Source: Micrasema longulum | Lineage: Eukaryota > Arthropoda > Insecta > Trichoptera > Brachycentridae | Reading direction: 5' to 3' | NCBI GenBank assembly: GCA_022494885.1 | Contig: JAGVSM010003760.1 | Coordinates: 62,001-126,000 of the forward strand | Length of the DNA: 64,000 nt | Shown: piece after piece, positions 10,591 to 21,695 of the stretch | Layout: every line of letters begins with the position of its first letter | How positions within the stretch are numbered: the first letter of the stretch is position 1 | Translations under genes and position numbers: made by a program | The notes under the pieces: model-generated | The model's database searches: none | Told to the model about the DNA's origin: nothing | What the model saw: only the letters and a program-made list of their open reading frames with translations

Positions 10591-10956
10591 TTATTCTTTA
10601 TTATTTTGGATAAAAATAGCTGGTCTTAAAAATATTCTTCGATTTTGAAGAGAGTTTGTTCCATGGTACTGCATAATTTCAGCATAGTTAGAGAAGTTGT
10701 CGGTAGTCGATCTGTTTAAATAATTTTTGTTGGACCCTTTCTGGTCTAGTAAAACTAACATCATAGTAAGGTGACCAAATAGAGGCACTTGATTATCACA
10801 TTTGACTGCCAGAATCACGAAAAGTGTTTTAATTTTAATTAAGATTTGATTTAAATGGTATTTTCCAGTCCGATTCTGTGATAACACTGCACTAAATCTA
10901 ACACCATCCAGGGACAAACTAGTATATTGGTTGAACGTTGCAATAACTGCAGGCAC
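10591..10956 (-). CDS. Unknown 121-codon open frame
   Basis: A minus-strand frame begins MPAVIATFNQYTSLSL and contains DGVRFSAVLSQNRTGKYH and HLTMMLVLLDQKG. In-frame sequence just upstream (LHALESRGNV) extends it back to a stop. It has balanced amino-acid use, unlike the AT-driven frames around it, so it may be real coding sequence, past or present. I recognise no domain. It could be part of a DNA transposon protein or a host exon. Confidence 0.35.
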   Translation of the reverse strand: MPAVIATFNQYTSLSLDGVRFSAVLSQNRTGKYHLNQILIKIKTLFVILAVKCDNQVPLFGHLTMMLVLLDQKGSNKNYLNRSTTDNFSNYAEIMQYHGTNSLQNRRIFLRPAIFIQNNKE

Positions 10957-11371
10957 GTTACCACGCGACTCCAGTGCATGTAAATCTAGCCCTTATGGTA
11001 GGGGGCCGAGATAAGAATAGACAATAACACGGAGATGGTGGATAGGTGATACACAAGATTTGTGTAGGGTGAGAACGGAGAATAGAGACGCAAAACGGAA
11101 TTGGCCGAATTTGGCCTACGGACCTAGCTTATTTGCACTATGAACAAAGCTACATGTAGTGCAAAGGTATGTTTTGTGTTGCGTCTGTTTTATTGTGCTC
11201 TGATAAACACGTTGTTTTATTTATTTACTGACGTTAAACGTAAACAGACACATAAGTGATTAAAAAATGCAGATAAATGCTAAGAATCACACACACACAC
11301 ACCTAAATTTGTTGCAACTGAGTGGTAAAACATTTTTGGGAAAGGAATACATAAGATTATGCATTTTCATG
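10957..11371. other. Unassigned spacer
   Basis: It holds a short (CA)n run near 11290 and otherwise unremarkable sequence. No gene is seen. Confidence 0.4.
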
Positions 11372-11625
11372 TCGGCATCGTGGTTTAATAGCCAGCGCGT
11401 TTGCCTATCATGCCAAAGGTATCGGAATCGATTTTAAACATGGTTGATATGAAATATTTATTTGAAAGGTTGTTTTCAGACTATAATATTTCAAAGTCTC
11501 TGGACCGGTACCTGAAGCGTATTATGACTGATTGTCTAACCTTCATGTAACAAAAATGATCAAAGTATGCTGTAATTGGTGTGCCAATGCAGTACCCTAT
11601 CTGAATTGTAATGATGATGATGATG
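11372..11625 (+). repeat. SINE C, full length
   Basis: The tRNA-like head TCGTGGTTTAATAGCCAGCG is followed by GTTTGCCTATCATG and a worn B box. The body CTCTGGACCGGTACCTGAAG and tail TGGTGTGCCAATGCAGTACC end in ATGATGATGATGATG. Confidence 0.78.
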
Positions 11626-11627
11626 CA

Positions 11628-12500
11628 TTTACCGGGCTTATGACCCGTCATTGGCTGGTTTAAGTGGCCACTTTACATACTGCGTAACATTCACCAATCT
11701 AAAATAAAAAAGAGCTGAAACCATTATCATGTGGGTGAGATTCATCCGGCTGTACCAATTTATTTTTCAATTTTAATGCTTTTTCTTATACTAGTTAGTT
11801 TAATCAATGTTCAAATATTTATAGACAAGAATTGGATTAAATCCCCTAGGGAGTAATTGATATCAATATTTCACAACAGGCATTCATGATATTTTATACA
11901 AGTCTAGGCACCTGTAATTGATTGATTTAAGTACCCACTTTTTACACTGTGTAACATTTACCATTTTGCCTATGTTTGAACATCTAGGTTCCTTTAATTT
12001 TTCCATTATATTTTGATATCATTGCACCTATAATATAAAAATATCAATAATTCCCAAGGGGGTTGAATCCAGCTCTTGTCTAAAAAAAATAGGAAAGACT
12101 TAAAATATAGTTGATTATAAATTTAGTTCGTTTAAAATAGTATACTATTTCACAACAATATTTATAATATTGCGGCAACTCCGTGGTGCAATAGCTTAGA
12201 GTCTTGCTTAATAAACTGTGGATTCTTGGTTCTATGGCAATTAAGATTATAACATGAAAATCTAGAATGTATCTATCTACATTATTTGGTATTAAACATA
12301 CAAGTTTCTTAAACTCTTCTATCTGTTGACTTTTGCAAACTAAAACAGCTGTAACCTTTATTGATGTGGATAAGATTCATCTGGCTAAATTATAATTCAT
12401 ACTAGGCAATGCCTGAAAACCTTGTTTCAATTAAATGCTTCTTCCTATACCAGTTTGTTGGACCAATAAAGTTTTAAGTATGTAGACCAACCATTTTTCA
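11628..12500 (-). repeat. Cluster of three family D pieces
   Basis: Three minus-orientation pieces (about 11628-11862, 11900-12085, 12318-12500) each hold parts of the unit: TTGGCTGGTTTAAGTGGCC, TAACATTCACC, GAGCTGAAACC and GGCAATGCCTGAAAAC. They end at head boxes CCCCTAGGGAG and CCCAAGGGGGTTG, so at least two subfamilies are mixed. A tRNA-like piece sits inside. Confidence 0.75.
12174..12245 (+). repeat. Worn tRNA-like (SINE head) fragment
   Basis: CTCCGTGGTGCAATAGCTTA holds an A box like that of SINE A. The B-box position reads TTGGTTCTATGG. No SINE body follows, so this is only a probable fragment. Confidence 0.4.
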
Positions 12501-12639
12501 AAACATTTTTAATCACACGCCTTTTTGCTGTGACATGTTGATGGCAGTTTCTTTGATAATTCATCAATATATTTTTAATCATTATTTATTGTGTTTTTGT
12601 GTAAGATTTTTTTTTTAAATAATTTATTTGTTTTTTTTA

Positions 12640-13320
12640 AATATTTTTTTCATAGAGTCTTTATTCAATAAAATATACACATTATTACAATATTAATACG
12701 TTATATAGAAAACAAAGTATTAAAACATATTTTGTCCCTATAAACTATTAAGTAATAGTTTATCATCGGGTGCTCAGTCATTGGTTTTAATTAATAATCA
12801 AATAAAAGAGTACAGACATAATACTGTATACGTATAAAATAATGAAAATATATTAATTTATTTTTGATGCTCTGAAAAATATTATTAAGAAGAAAATACT
12901 CAACAAAACCGGATAAGAATGGTTAAAAAATTATTTTTTTTTAAGTAAGAAAATATAGTAAAATAATACAAATAAAATTAAAGAAAAGCCAAATGGCTAG
13001 TAAATAAGTAAATACTTAAATATATTTTAAATATAGAAAAAAAGACATAAACACACATATAAATAGTGTATGCTCATCAATGTTATAAAAAAATTCAATT
13101 TTCAATTCATATCTACAGAAAAAAAAAAAAATAATAAATATATAATTATTTTTTTTTAAATATTTACAAAATAGTCTAAAATTAAAGTCCTGCTGAGTTG
13201 CATACATACAACTCGTCAGCAGGTTCTTATAAATTACATTGATTATTTACACTTAACCTAAATTAACAATAATTTTACTTGAAAAACAATTACATATAAC
13301 ATTATGAAAAATTAAAAACT
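12640..13320 (-). mobile_element. LINE J3 3' untranslated region
   Basis: ATTACAATATTAATACGTTA, TAAACTATTAAGTAATAG and TTTATCATCGGGTGCTCA recur at 30925-31015 and 31826-31965. The 12640 end has the poly-T and AT-rich look of a LINE 3' tail on the minus strand. No coding part remains. The motif CGTCAGCAGGTTCTTAT near 13215 also appears in LINE J2. Confidence 0.5.
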
Positions 13321-13474
13321 ATCACTAATACAAAAAACTTTTTTCTAATAACCATAATTTGAGCAAACGTCTCACTCCTGTATTCAAATCAGTATTTTTA
13401 ATATTATTTTATTATTATTTTTCTGTATTGCAGTGTCCTTTTGCCATATTTATTGCAATTTTTTTCATTTTCAT

Positions 13475-13650
13475 TTTTTTTTGCACCACAACAGGCGAGG
13501 AGGCCCAATTACAGTGGTGAATTACATTACAGAACAACCAGGCTTGAAGAAATTCACATTTTTAAATTTTTGTATTCTCACCGGGAATCGAACGCGGAAC
13601 CTTCCGTGCGTGAGTCAAGCGTCTTGACCACTACACCACGGAGGCCGCCG
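13475..13650 (-). repeat. SINE A, full length
   Basis: On minus: GGCGGCCTCCGTGGTGTAGT, B box CGTTCGATTCCC, AAGCCTGGTTGTTCTGTAAT, GGGCCTCCTCGCCTGTTGTG, then an A-rich tail. It is in the opposite orientation to the 8504 copy and closely similar. Confidence 0.88.
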
Positions 13651-14089
13651 CAATATCTAGGAACAGCTAGCCCTTCCATACTAGTAAACCTGGTGTTGTA
13701 ATCATGTACCAACTTGAGTTTATACTCGGAGTGCGACGCATGCTGACAAATTAATTTGTACCAAAGTAGAGCCCTAACAGATAATTTATTTACAGATTGA
13801 AAGTACCCTTTAAAATAAAGATCTAAAAAATGTAAATAAATAAAAGAAAAAAAAACCTAAAAAAACAACAAAAATGTATTCAATGACAGATAAAAAATGT
13901 TTTACATAAATAATAAATCAATATGAGAACGTTCTGTCTACTAATTACTTTCGTAATAAAAACATAACTTTATTTTTATTATGACATGTTTTCATGTCAA
14001 GTGGCAATATTTTAAATATTTTTGGAACAATAAAATACAACGTACATTAATACGAGTAGCTGTAACTCAATCCGCAAATACAAGTAACA
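13651..14089. other. AT-rich spacer, nothing recognised
   Basis: No gene or repeat match is seen. Confidence 0.5.
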
Positions 14090-14240
14090 CGGTTCGTGGT
14101 TAGTGCGTTCGCCTACCATGATCCTGACAATGTAAAATATATGTTTTTAAGGTGGTTTTGCTCTGCAATGTTTCTAGTCTGGCTTTGAAAGCGTAAGAAT
14201 GATAATGTTACCCTCCATGTAACAAAAATGATCAAGTTTA
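14090..14240 (+). repeat. SINE C with deletion of the B box
   Basis: CACGGTTCGTGGTTAGTGCG and TTCGCCTACCATG match the SINE C head. The B box region is missing and the body resumes at TTTTTAAGGTGGTTTTG. The ATG-type tail is lost. Confidence 0.6.
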
Positions 14241-14584
14241 ATGTCTTAGATTCGATTCCTGACAGGGTGAATTTGAAATAGTAATTATATGACTCAAACT
14301 GTTCAGCTGGAGAAAATAAATAGAAGGTATATGTATATGGACATATTCTAGGTATACGAATACAACATTTTATAATATTGCTATAAAATATATGTGTGTA
14401 TACATTTTTGTTTTATAAAAATATAAAATTATTACAAATCTACCTTACTATGAAGAAACGAAGGGGAATGGGAAGGAAAGAAGGAGGAAAAAAGAAAAAA
14501 CTTATATTTGATTTTTTTTTTTTTTTTTTTTTATTTTAAAACAAATATTATAATGTAATGCCTAGTAAGAGAAGAGCCGTGCTA
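14241..14584. other. AT-rich spacer with purine and poly-T runs
   Basis: It contains GAAGGAAAGAAGGAGGAAAA near 14470 and a long poly-T near 14512-14532, then nothing recognised. Confidence 0.5.
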
Positions 14585-14790
14585 AGGCAGACTCACATAT
14601 ATGTTTATTTATATATATCCATATACATACACACACACGTGTGCACCCTTATAAACATTCATACACATACACACGTACATATACACATAAACATGCATAT
14701 AAACAAACACATTTGTAAACATACACATACACACCCTCACATACATATTTATACATGTACACACACACATATACATAAACAAGTTTATTA
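14585..14790. repeat. ACACAT/ACATAT-type microsatellite
   Basis: About 200 bases of alternating purine/pyrimidine repeats (ACACACACGTG, CATACACATACACACG). The long frames on both strands here are repeat artefacts, except for the LINE tail at the right edge. Confidence 0.8.
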
Positions 14791-14965
14791 AGCTTTCAGT
14801 TTCTTTTCTTCCCAACTTAAAATGCCACTGGCTTATTTTATTTTTTTGCATAGAAGTTACATCGTGTTGGGTGAAAAAAATATCTTTAACCTTTTTATTA
14901 ATTCTAGGAGCCATAAAGCTGAAAGGTCTCTGTCCGAAAGTATTCAGATAGTGTCATTTTAATCT
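14785..14965 (-). pseudogene. LINE RT C-terminus
   Basis: On minus the frame gives NTFGQRPFSFMAPRINKKVK, FFTQHDVTSM and KISQWHFKLGRK. The FGQR.F....P...NK pattern is typical of the end of Jockey/I-like LINE proteins. It runs into the microsatellite, which would then be its 3' UTR. Confidence 0.55.
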
Positions 14966-15084
14966 TGATTTTATCTTAATCCACAGAAAGCGGTTTGGTT
15001 GTATTTTAGTTACTTCTAAAAATAAATAAAAAAATAGATTAAATGAAATGAATAATTGTAACAGATGATTGAAATATGCTGCAT

Positions 15085-15535
15085 TTGTTTTACCAAAGGT
15101 GTGCCCAATGCACCACGGATGCGGATAGGGAAACAGTGACGGTTTCTGATCCGCGCATGGCGGGGTTTAGAGGAAACGTAGGCGGTCTCAACCACCGGCC
15201 CGCGATACCTACTAAGTAATTTATTGGAATTCCGATATCGGTCGCGTGGTTATATTTCAAACCCGGCCGGGCGACAGTATTGCGAGCAACAAGAGCGTCT
15301 TGCCCGCGCGCCGCCATACATCACGGGTGTATTAGCCCTGTCCGGTATATCGGATCGCTTTCTCAAATGACTAAGCGATAACACGTCGAATCTGAAAAAG
15401 GGATTAATAACGCACTCGAAACGACGGATAATTCTGCAATAACGTCCTGTTTATAATGCACACTACTCGTACGTACAGCGTACACTTACTTTGCTGTGGG
15501 AAATTACAGAAACATAACTGCGCGCTGTCTCTTTT
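15085..15535. other. GC- and CpG-rich block after a SINE C tail remnant
   Basis: It begins with GTGCCCAATGCACCACGGAT, a SINE C-like tail. CpG-rich DNA follows (CCCGGCCGGGCGACAG, TTGCCCGCGCGCCGCC) to about 15330, and then a moderately GC-rich part. No protein or RNA is recognised. The composition differs sharply from the neighbours. Confidence 0.4.
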
Positions 15536-15699
15536 TTGTCAATACCAAGATGGCCAATGGTCTATGAGGAATTAGAGTGCTCTTTAAAAATATATTTTTA
15601 TTTTTTTCATTTCATTTATTTATTTTTAGTTACATTGAGAACATAACAGAGTATCCAATTAATTTTCAGCACATTTGGAAATATTCTTCTTTATTCTTC

Positions 15700-16135
15700 A
15701 ACAGCCTTATTCTCTCCACTGCTGGATGGCGGCCTCTTCCAAACGTCTCCACTCCTTCTTATCACCCGCTTTCATCATCCACGTTTTACCGGCAATAGAG
15801 GCAATGTCGTCGATCTATCTTTTGTGTGGCCTTCCAACTCTTCTTTTGTTTGCCCATGGTCTTCACTTTATCATTCTGGGTGTCCACCTGCCATTATTTT
15901 GTCTCGCCAAGAGCCCTACCCACTGCCATTTCAATTTTGCTGCACGATCCATGATAACCACGATTCCGGTTCAGCGCCTTATTTATTCATTTTTTATTCT
16001 GTCTCTTGGATATACACCGAGCATCTGTCTTTCCATGGATCGTTGCATGCATTTTAATTTCTGGCTACTTTTTTGTGTTAAAGACATGGTTTCTAGTGCA
16101 TATGTTGTCACCACAACAAAACATACGTATCAGGT
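15700..16135 (-). pseudogene. RTE-type LINE C-terminus (family R2)
   Basis: On minus, in shifting frames: KLKWQWVGLLARQNNGRWTP, RPWANKRRVGRPHKR, IDDIASIAGKTWMM, EWRRLEEAAIQQWRE and stop. This is the same tail as at 9240 and 24606. The long plus-strand frame over it (15675-16322) is an antisense shadow. Confidence 0.75.
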
Positions 16136-16348
16136 TTATCAAATAAAATATAAATATAAACCTGTTATTTACAAAATAAAAATTTTAAGTTTATTAATTA
16201 GAAAAGAGGAAAAAAAAAGGCATCTAAAATTGACATTCATTTTACAATTTGGAAATTGCCCTCCTAAGAGTAATCCCTCTGTCATGAAATATATCGACGT
16301 CCGAGGTGATACAATTGAATAACACGATTGCTCTACCTACCGGCATAT

Positions 16349-16560
16349 TCATTGGCAGGTTGGCTCTGCATCGTGGTGCAACAACCTGTGTTGTCTTTGT
16401 CGAAGATAATTCTCAGGGACAAATAGACCAAATTTATTCAGAAAATCCGAATTATGTATGCGACCACCAATGAGTTGAAAAAAGTGAACACCCAAATGAA
16501 TATTCCTTCTCCCCAACAATGATTGGTAGCTCAGCATTCCTAGTAAGAAGTCAGTCGGGA
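16349..16560 (-). pseudogene. LINE RT C-terminal fragment
   Basis: The minus frame reads SLLGRRNIHLGVHFFQLI, HNSDFLNKFGLFVPENYLR and HRLLHHD. The pattern LGRRxxHxxxxFxxLxxGxIxxxDFLxxFxxxVPxxxLR is familiar from insect LINE proteins, just before their end. No other copy is in the window. The frame stops near 16349. Confidence 0.6.
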
Positions 16561-16624
16561 AAAGTCACGGGAAAAATCCATACTCCCTGAGAGAGAATTT
16601 TTTTTGTACCATCTCTATCATTAA

Positions 16625-17215
16625 GGATTACGTAGTTTCAGGTGGGTGTGAAGGTGAAATACGGTTACGTGTTGGTATTGCTAAAAGTGCCATGAGTCGG
16701 CTGGTGAAGATCTGGAAGAATCGCAGTATAACCATTAACACCAAAAAGAGACTGGTGAAGGCCTTGATTTTCTCAGTGTTCATGTACGGTGTGGAGTGTT
16801 GGACACTGAGGGAATCTGAAAAGAAAAAAATCGAAGCTTTCAAGATGCGGTGTTGGCGGCGAGTGCTGCGTATTCCGTGGACGGCCAGACGCACAAATGC
16901 ATCTATTTTCCAGGAACTGGACATAGGAGAAAGACTGATATCCATGTGCGAGAAAAGAATCCTGCAGTTATTTGGGTATATTTCCAGGGGAGATTCCGAT
17001 AGTTTGGAGAAAACTATTCTCCTGGAAAGTGTCGAAGGTACAAGGTCGCGTGAAAGTCAACCGACAAGATGGAGCGGCACAGTCACTGAGTAATCAGAAT
17101 CATCACTGATGAATGCCTATAGAAGAGCACAAGACCGTCCCAGATGGAAGGAGACTGTCCACAGACGAGCCATGCCTGGAGTCAGGCGTAATCACCATCC
17201 TCTGACATGATGCAC
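16625..17215 (+). pseudogene. RTE-type LINE RT C-terminus (family R3)
   Basis: On plus: RVGIAKSAMSRLVKIWKN, ITINTKKRLVKALIFSVFMY, GVECWTLRESEKKKIEAF, MRCWRRVLRIPWTARRTN. After a stop comes RAQDRPRWKETVHRRAMPG. This is the standard C-terminus of the arthropod endonuclease/RT family. The intact frame is 133 codons (16692-17093). The RT catalytic centre and endonuclease are missing (5' truncation). Sister copy at 53445. Confidence 0.85.
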
Positions 17216-17286
17216 AAATTGAAGAGAGTTTCATTTGGCGACCGAATGATGGAACTTAATTCTAAGCGACTTCTTACCAAGGAATT

Positions 17287-17655
17287 TTATGATGTTTTCA
17301 GAACCTGAATATTTGAAAAAATCTTGGCATTTCTAAGAACAAATTCAAGAATTTTAAGGGAGTTACCACATAGTGATATTATATGTAGATTAAATAATAA
17401 CTTAGCGTCAAACAGCACCCCGAGATCCCTGGACGTCGACGCTCGTTTAAGTTTTGCTCCATTCATGATAATAATCCACGTAAATAAATTGTTTTGGACG
17501 CTCTTGTGTACGACATGACAAAACATTTAGAGACATTGAAGAACAGTTTGTTTCGTTTACTCCATCGTATAATATTTTGAATGTTGTACTGAAGTTTCTA
17601 ACAGTCCAAAGGAGTTTGTATTTCACAGAAAATGTTCAAATCGTCCGCAAATAAT
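17287..17655 (-). pseudogene. LINE reverse transcriptase, late RT domain
   Basis: On minus: IIRWSKRNKLFFNVSKCFVM, then after a frameshift KLKRASTSRDLGVLFDAKLL, LHIISLCGNSLKILEFVLR. The NVSKC.VMSY and RDLGVLFD motifs are typical of Jockey/CR1/I-like RT thumb regions. Both ends are truncated. Confidence 0.75.
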
Positions 17656-18195
17656 AAAAAATTGGAAAGTTTTATTTCATTGTTAATATCATTTATAAAT
17701 ATTGTGAACATTTTCACACACAACATGCAAAAATAAGTTTAAAAAAGTTTTTATTTATTTTTTAAATTGATAACCTCAATTAAATTATATTAAAATTATT
17801 TAGGTTATTTCAAAGAATTATACTATGAGGTTATTACAAAATGTTTAACCTAACTAACATAAGGAATTATTTGATTTCATAAATTACGTTACAGTTCTGC
17901 TATAGTCATTGAATGTATCGTTAAAGATATCAACACCAGCATTACGTTTTACATAATTATTTTATCTTAACGTACGTGATAATGCATTAAAGTGCGCCAT
18001 ATTTTTATTGAAGGTTGGAAGATAAAATGCAGTGTACGATCTCAATCGCCGACTGGAGACATTCAGGGGTATATTCTCTGAACAAAACGTAGAATCAAAA
18101 TTACAATTATTATATTGTGAAGACACATAAAGTCTAAAATTTTTCTCCTAAATTCCAACTTATCCATACCAAAATGTTCTAGGCGCTGATCATTA
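17656..18195. other. AT-rich spacer, nothing recognised
   Basis: No gene or window-internal repeat is identified. Confidence 0.5.
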
Positions 18196-18199
18196 GACT

Positions 18200-18425
18200 A
18201 AATGATTAATAGTAATAATGTTTGAATAATTTATATAGCGCCATTTTTTGTGAAAATCACCTCAAGGGCGCTGTACAATAAATAAATATCCCAACACGTC
18301 TTGCAGCTATAGAGCGCATGGACGGTTGGAATTCTAGTTCCTCGTCTCCAATTATGATATATTACAATTATGATATATATGAGCTAGATAACAGAACGTC
18401 TTGCAGCTACAGAGCGCATGGACAA
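18200..18425. repeat. TATAGCGCC repeat with internal duplication
   Basis: AATTTATATAGCGCCATTTT and CTCAAGGGCGCTGTACAATA resemble a dispersed animal repeat built on short inverted GCGC boxes. After it, CGTCTTGCAGCTATAGAGCG (from 18299) is repeated as CGTCTTGCAGCTACAGAGCG (from 18395), giving two blocks of about 30 bases separated by about 67. Confidence 0.5.
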
Positions 18426-18750
18426 TAAGAAATGTAGCCAAGGTTACATTTAAATACTCAGTTACGAAAAAAAATTTTGCACATATTCAATTATATCCAT
18501 ATTTATGATTAATTTGCTGAATGGCTTAATTGATGTACCATCGTTACTGGAACAGGTGGCATTCAATGTTCCGATCCGTCGGTTGCGAAATAATAATGTG
18601 CTGTTCCTCGATCAACACAGCGCAAACTATGGCTTGCATGCAACAATGTCCTGATTGTGTCGTATTGTAAACTCGAGACAAGATCTGGACTTTTTTGGTG
18701 TAGGTCTTCATAGTTTTGAAAATTCACTTAAATACACCGGATCTTGTCTT
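18426..18750. other. Unassigned spacer
   Basis: A slightly GC-richer patch at 18550-18720. No gene, RNA or repeat assignment is possible. Confidence 0.4.
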
Positions 18751-18754
18751 GAGG

Positions 18755-18900
18755 TAATAATTTTTTTTTTGTCCTAGTTTTAATTTTATTTAGTTGTATT
18801 TTATTTTATAAGTGCCTGTAATTATTATAAAAAAATGTATTTACCATCGTTTGAATGGACTGCATAAGTCCGTCAAATAAAAAAATTAATTAATGTAAGT
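18755..18900 (+). mobile_element. Probable LINE 3' end
   Basis: TTTATTTTATAAGTGCCTG, TTGAATGGACTGCATAAG, TCCGTCAAATAAAAAAAT has the layout of a LINE 3' UTR, with an AATAAA-like signal and A-rich tail. No coding part is left. Confidence 0.4.
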
Positions 18901-19021
18901 TATATAACGTGCTGACCAGACTACACATCCAAATTCCAAATTACTACGAGCTAATGCATTACAATATTTCGAGTTTGTCTAAATGTTTTTAGACAAAATA
19001 CTGGATTTCTAGAGACTCATT

Positions 19022-19565
19022 TGGATTAACAAATTACAACAGGGATGGAGAACATTTAAGACAAAGGAATATGGAAGTCTAGGCATTTACAGGGCAGGGC
19101 TTATGACAGTCATTACCTGGTTTAAGTAGCCACTTTATGTACTATTAATAATAATATTAATCCTTTTGGCTATGTTTGAACATTCATATTTTTTTAATTA
19201 TTGCGTCTGTTAATTTAGTGAAGTTAAAGAGCTGAAACCTTAGTTGTTTTGAGTTCTTAAACTATTGTTATAAAACCAACTGGTCCAAGAAGAAGTTTAA
19301 GAATTGGACAACTGTTTTCAGGCGATGGTATGTGAAATAAATCAATCAAATTAATATATTTGCAACAACAAAAATTTCAGCTCTTTAACATCACTTAATC
19401 AACAGATGAAAGAATTGAAATATGGATATTCAAACATAGTCGAAATGATGATCGTTTCACAGTGTGTAAAGTGGCCACTTAAACCAGCCAATGACAGTTC
19501 ATAAGTCTTGTAAATGCCGAGACTTCCATATTCCCTTCTCGAAAACGTTTTCCACCCCCGTTGGC
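19022..19565. repeat. Family D inverted pair
   Basis: A minus unit (19022-19250: CAACAGGGATGGAGAAC, GTCTAGGCATTTACAGGG, GAGCTGAAACC) meets a plus unit (about 19270-19560: GGCGATGGTATGTG, TTTCAGCTCTTTAACATCAC, GTGTGTAAAGTGGCCAC, TTCCATATTCCCTTCTC). Together they form a large palindrome. Confidence 0.78.
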
Positions 19566-21110
19566 ATTTCTTCACTAATAAATTGCATTGACAAAATTTC
19601 TTAAATACATATTTAAAAGGTTATAATTTCTTTTTAAATTTGAAAAATAATGGTTGTCTCAAATTACAAGGGTACTAATTGTATTTTTTTACACATATAA
19701 ACAAATAAGTGTAAAATGTCATACCACAAAGTGAAAAATGTTTTTGATAACAATAATATTTAATTTTTTATAATTTTTCTTATACGTTATTATGATTTTT
19801 TCGTTTTTTTTACAATATATGTAAAAGGTAAAACAGAGTATTAAAAAAATATAGGATAATTACATAGCAATGAATTTCATATTAGCAGTAAAAATATTAA
19901 ACACAAAAATCCCACAAAGGCATGCCCTGTTTGAGGGTATACAAGAAACGTTTATTAATTTTTTGCTTCTATCATAAATATACAGGTATAATTTATTTGT
20001 GTAATATAAGAAAGAGAAAAGAAAATATTCTGTAAAAAATAAAAAGGTATTGTTTTATTTTATAGTAATTAAAAAAGGAAATAAAAAATATAAAAAAACA
20101 TAAAAATAGTTCTTATTGTTAACGGGCAATTAAATATACCATAGAAAAAAATAGTTAATATCTTTAGTTTGAATCCAGGATAGAGTGTGTTATTTAAAAG
20201 AAAAAGAATTTTGATAGCTTGGGATCAATAAAATATTTTCAGTAAAAAATAAATAAAAGTTTTTGGGCCTATAAAATAGGCATGTCTCTGTTCTAGCCGC
20301 GGTTTACAATGTGCTATTTCTAGCACACGATTTTCGTTGACTTGATCTATTTGAATTACTTATAAATTCAATCAAAACAATAAGGATTATACTCAAATAC
20401 CTATTATCTCACAATGTAAGCTTTTAGAGTCAATACCAGTTGTATTTAAATCGTCGTTGACCTGCAATCTTTAACCAATTAATCAAAAATATATTACAGA
20501 TTCAATTCGCGAGAACACATTTCTTAAGTCAAACATCGTGTGTTACCTTGTTATGTTAACAAACGCCTTAAATCACCTGTGTTCCAAGTGCATCGAAATG
20601 CTTCGCTTTCTCACGTTCGATATGAGTAAGTGACAAATTCCCTTACAAATTTCAACAGATAACAGTCTAAGAGACAAGCCTGCAAATGTGAAGCTATTCT
20701 TTATGCCGTCAATGCAGATACAACCACACATTTCTGAGGTAGGTACGGTAGATCCAATGGCGAAGATAATAACTAAACAAATTTACAAAAATAAAATAAA
20801 ATAAATACAAACATATTACATGAAGTAAAATAAAATATAGTATTATTAAATAAAAATATTTTTTTTTTAAAATATTCAAAAAATCTAATCAAAAATAATG
20901 ACAAAAAATATTAACATACATTAGTAAAGCCATTAATCAAAAACTTCAAATAATAAATAATCAATTAAATTTAACTTCGAGTCCTCTTTTAAAACTATTC
21001 CCGTTATGATTTATTTCATCTTCTTTCTCTCTCTTTCTTTCAATTTTCTGTCTCTTTCATACAATATTTTATTATATAAATAGCAACAAGTTCATTTAAA
21101 CAAGTTAATT
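19566..21110. other. Long AT-rich spacer, nothing recognised
   Basis: About 1.5 kb is very AT-rich with long A/T runs. A patch at 20660-20770 is less AT-rich (AGACAAGCCTGCAAATGTG) but gives no supported exon. Confidence 0.45.
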
Positions 21111-21114
21111 TAAA

Positions 21115-21695
21115 TAAACTAATGATAGAGTGCTGTGATATACTTCCAGTTTCCGGAAAGCCAACCCGCGAATCAGTACAACTCGCTGAATAGAACTAAT
21201 TACGTCATGCGCGGAGTAATAAAAATATTACAAAACATTAAAAACCATTCACAAAAATACAAAAAAAAACCATTTCTTCGTTTCGTTTGATAGCCTATCA
21301 ACAAATAAAAATAATAAAAAACCCTTATTTTCCTCATCAACAGTTTACTATATTTGCGTCAAGGCTGATGAAGAATACAGTTCTGTGTGTCAAATAGAAC
21401 AAAAACCCTCGACGAGAGTTTTCTACTCATGTATCATATTATCTTCGCCATGATTTTTAACGATTTGATTTTTTTTCTCCCCGCGTGATCTCACTAGTTT
21501 TTTTCATTGAGTTGTCCTGATTGGTGGGTTGACTTTTCAGAAACTGAAAATCTATCAAAAAACCCCTATTGTTGGTTGATTTAGAAGAACATGTGACGTC
21601 ATTATTTAAAGTAGTTCATTTTTGAAAAAATATTTTTTATTAATTTTTTTATCCATTTTAGAGAAACTTTCCCGTATAATAAGATGCTCTAATTT
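21115..21695. mobile_element. MITE I with inverted arms
   Basis: The left arm (about 21121-21195: TTTCCGGAAAGCCAACCC, CAGTACAACTCGCTGAA) and right arm (about 21495-21690: CATTGAGTTGTCCTGATTGG, GGGTTGACTTTTCAGAAAC) are inverted relative to each other. The right arm also matches 34320-34510 in reverse (GACGTCAT, TTTCTCTAAAATG). No coding sequence. A family L hammerhead-like motif sits between the arms. Confidence 0.6.
21361..21415 (+). repeat. Family L, hammerhead-like motif
   Basis: GGCTGATGAAGAATACAG, TTCTGTGTGTCAAATAG reads as CTGATGA, an imperfect ACAG/CTGT-based stem, then CAAA where GAAA would be expected. Related sequence at 913-930 and 60915-60975 suggests a consensus nearer to the hammerhead core. 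Decayed. Confidence 0.4.

Noticed and set aside
14558..14914. Frames on both strands rich in His/Thr or Val/Cys/Tyr
   Set aside because: Mostly translation of an ACACAT microsatellite. Only the distal minus part (LINE tail) was kept.
15675..16322. Longest plus-strand frame in the window (215 codons)
   Set aside because: It is antisense to an RTE-type LINE C-terminus on minus; its amino-acid sequence matches nothing.
16628..16945. Minus-strand frame of 105 codons, and the similar one at 53544-53918
   Set aside because: Both are antisense shadows of the R3 LINE reverse-transcriptase tail.
20640..20770. Possible host exon ending in a GAG|GTAGGTA-like splice donor
   Set aside because: The frame is short, no acceptor or protein similarity can be shown, and the surrounding 1.5 kb is featureless.
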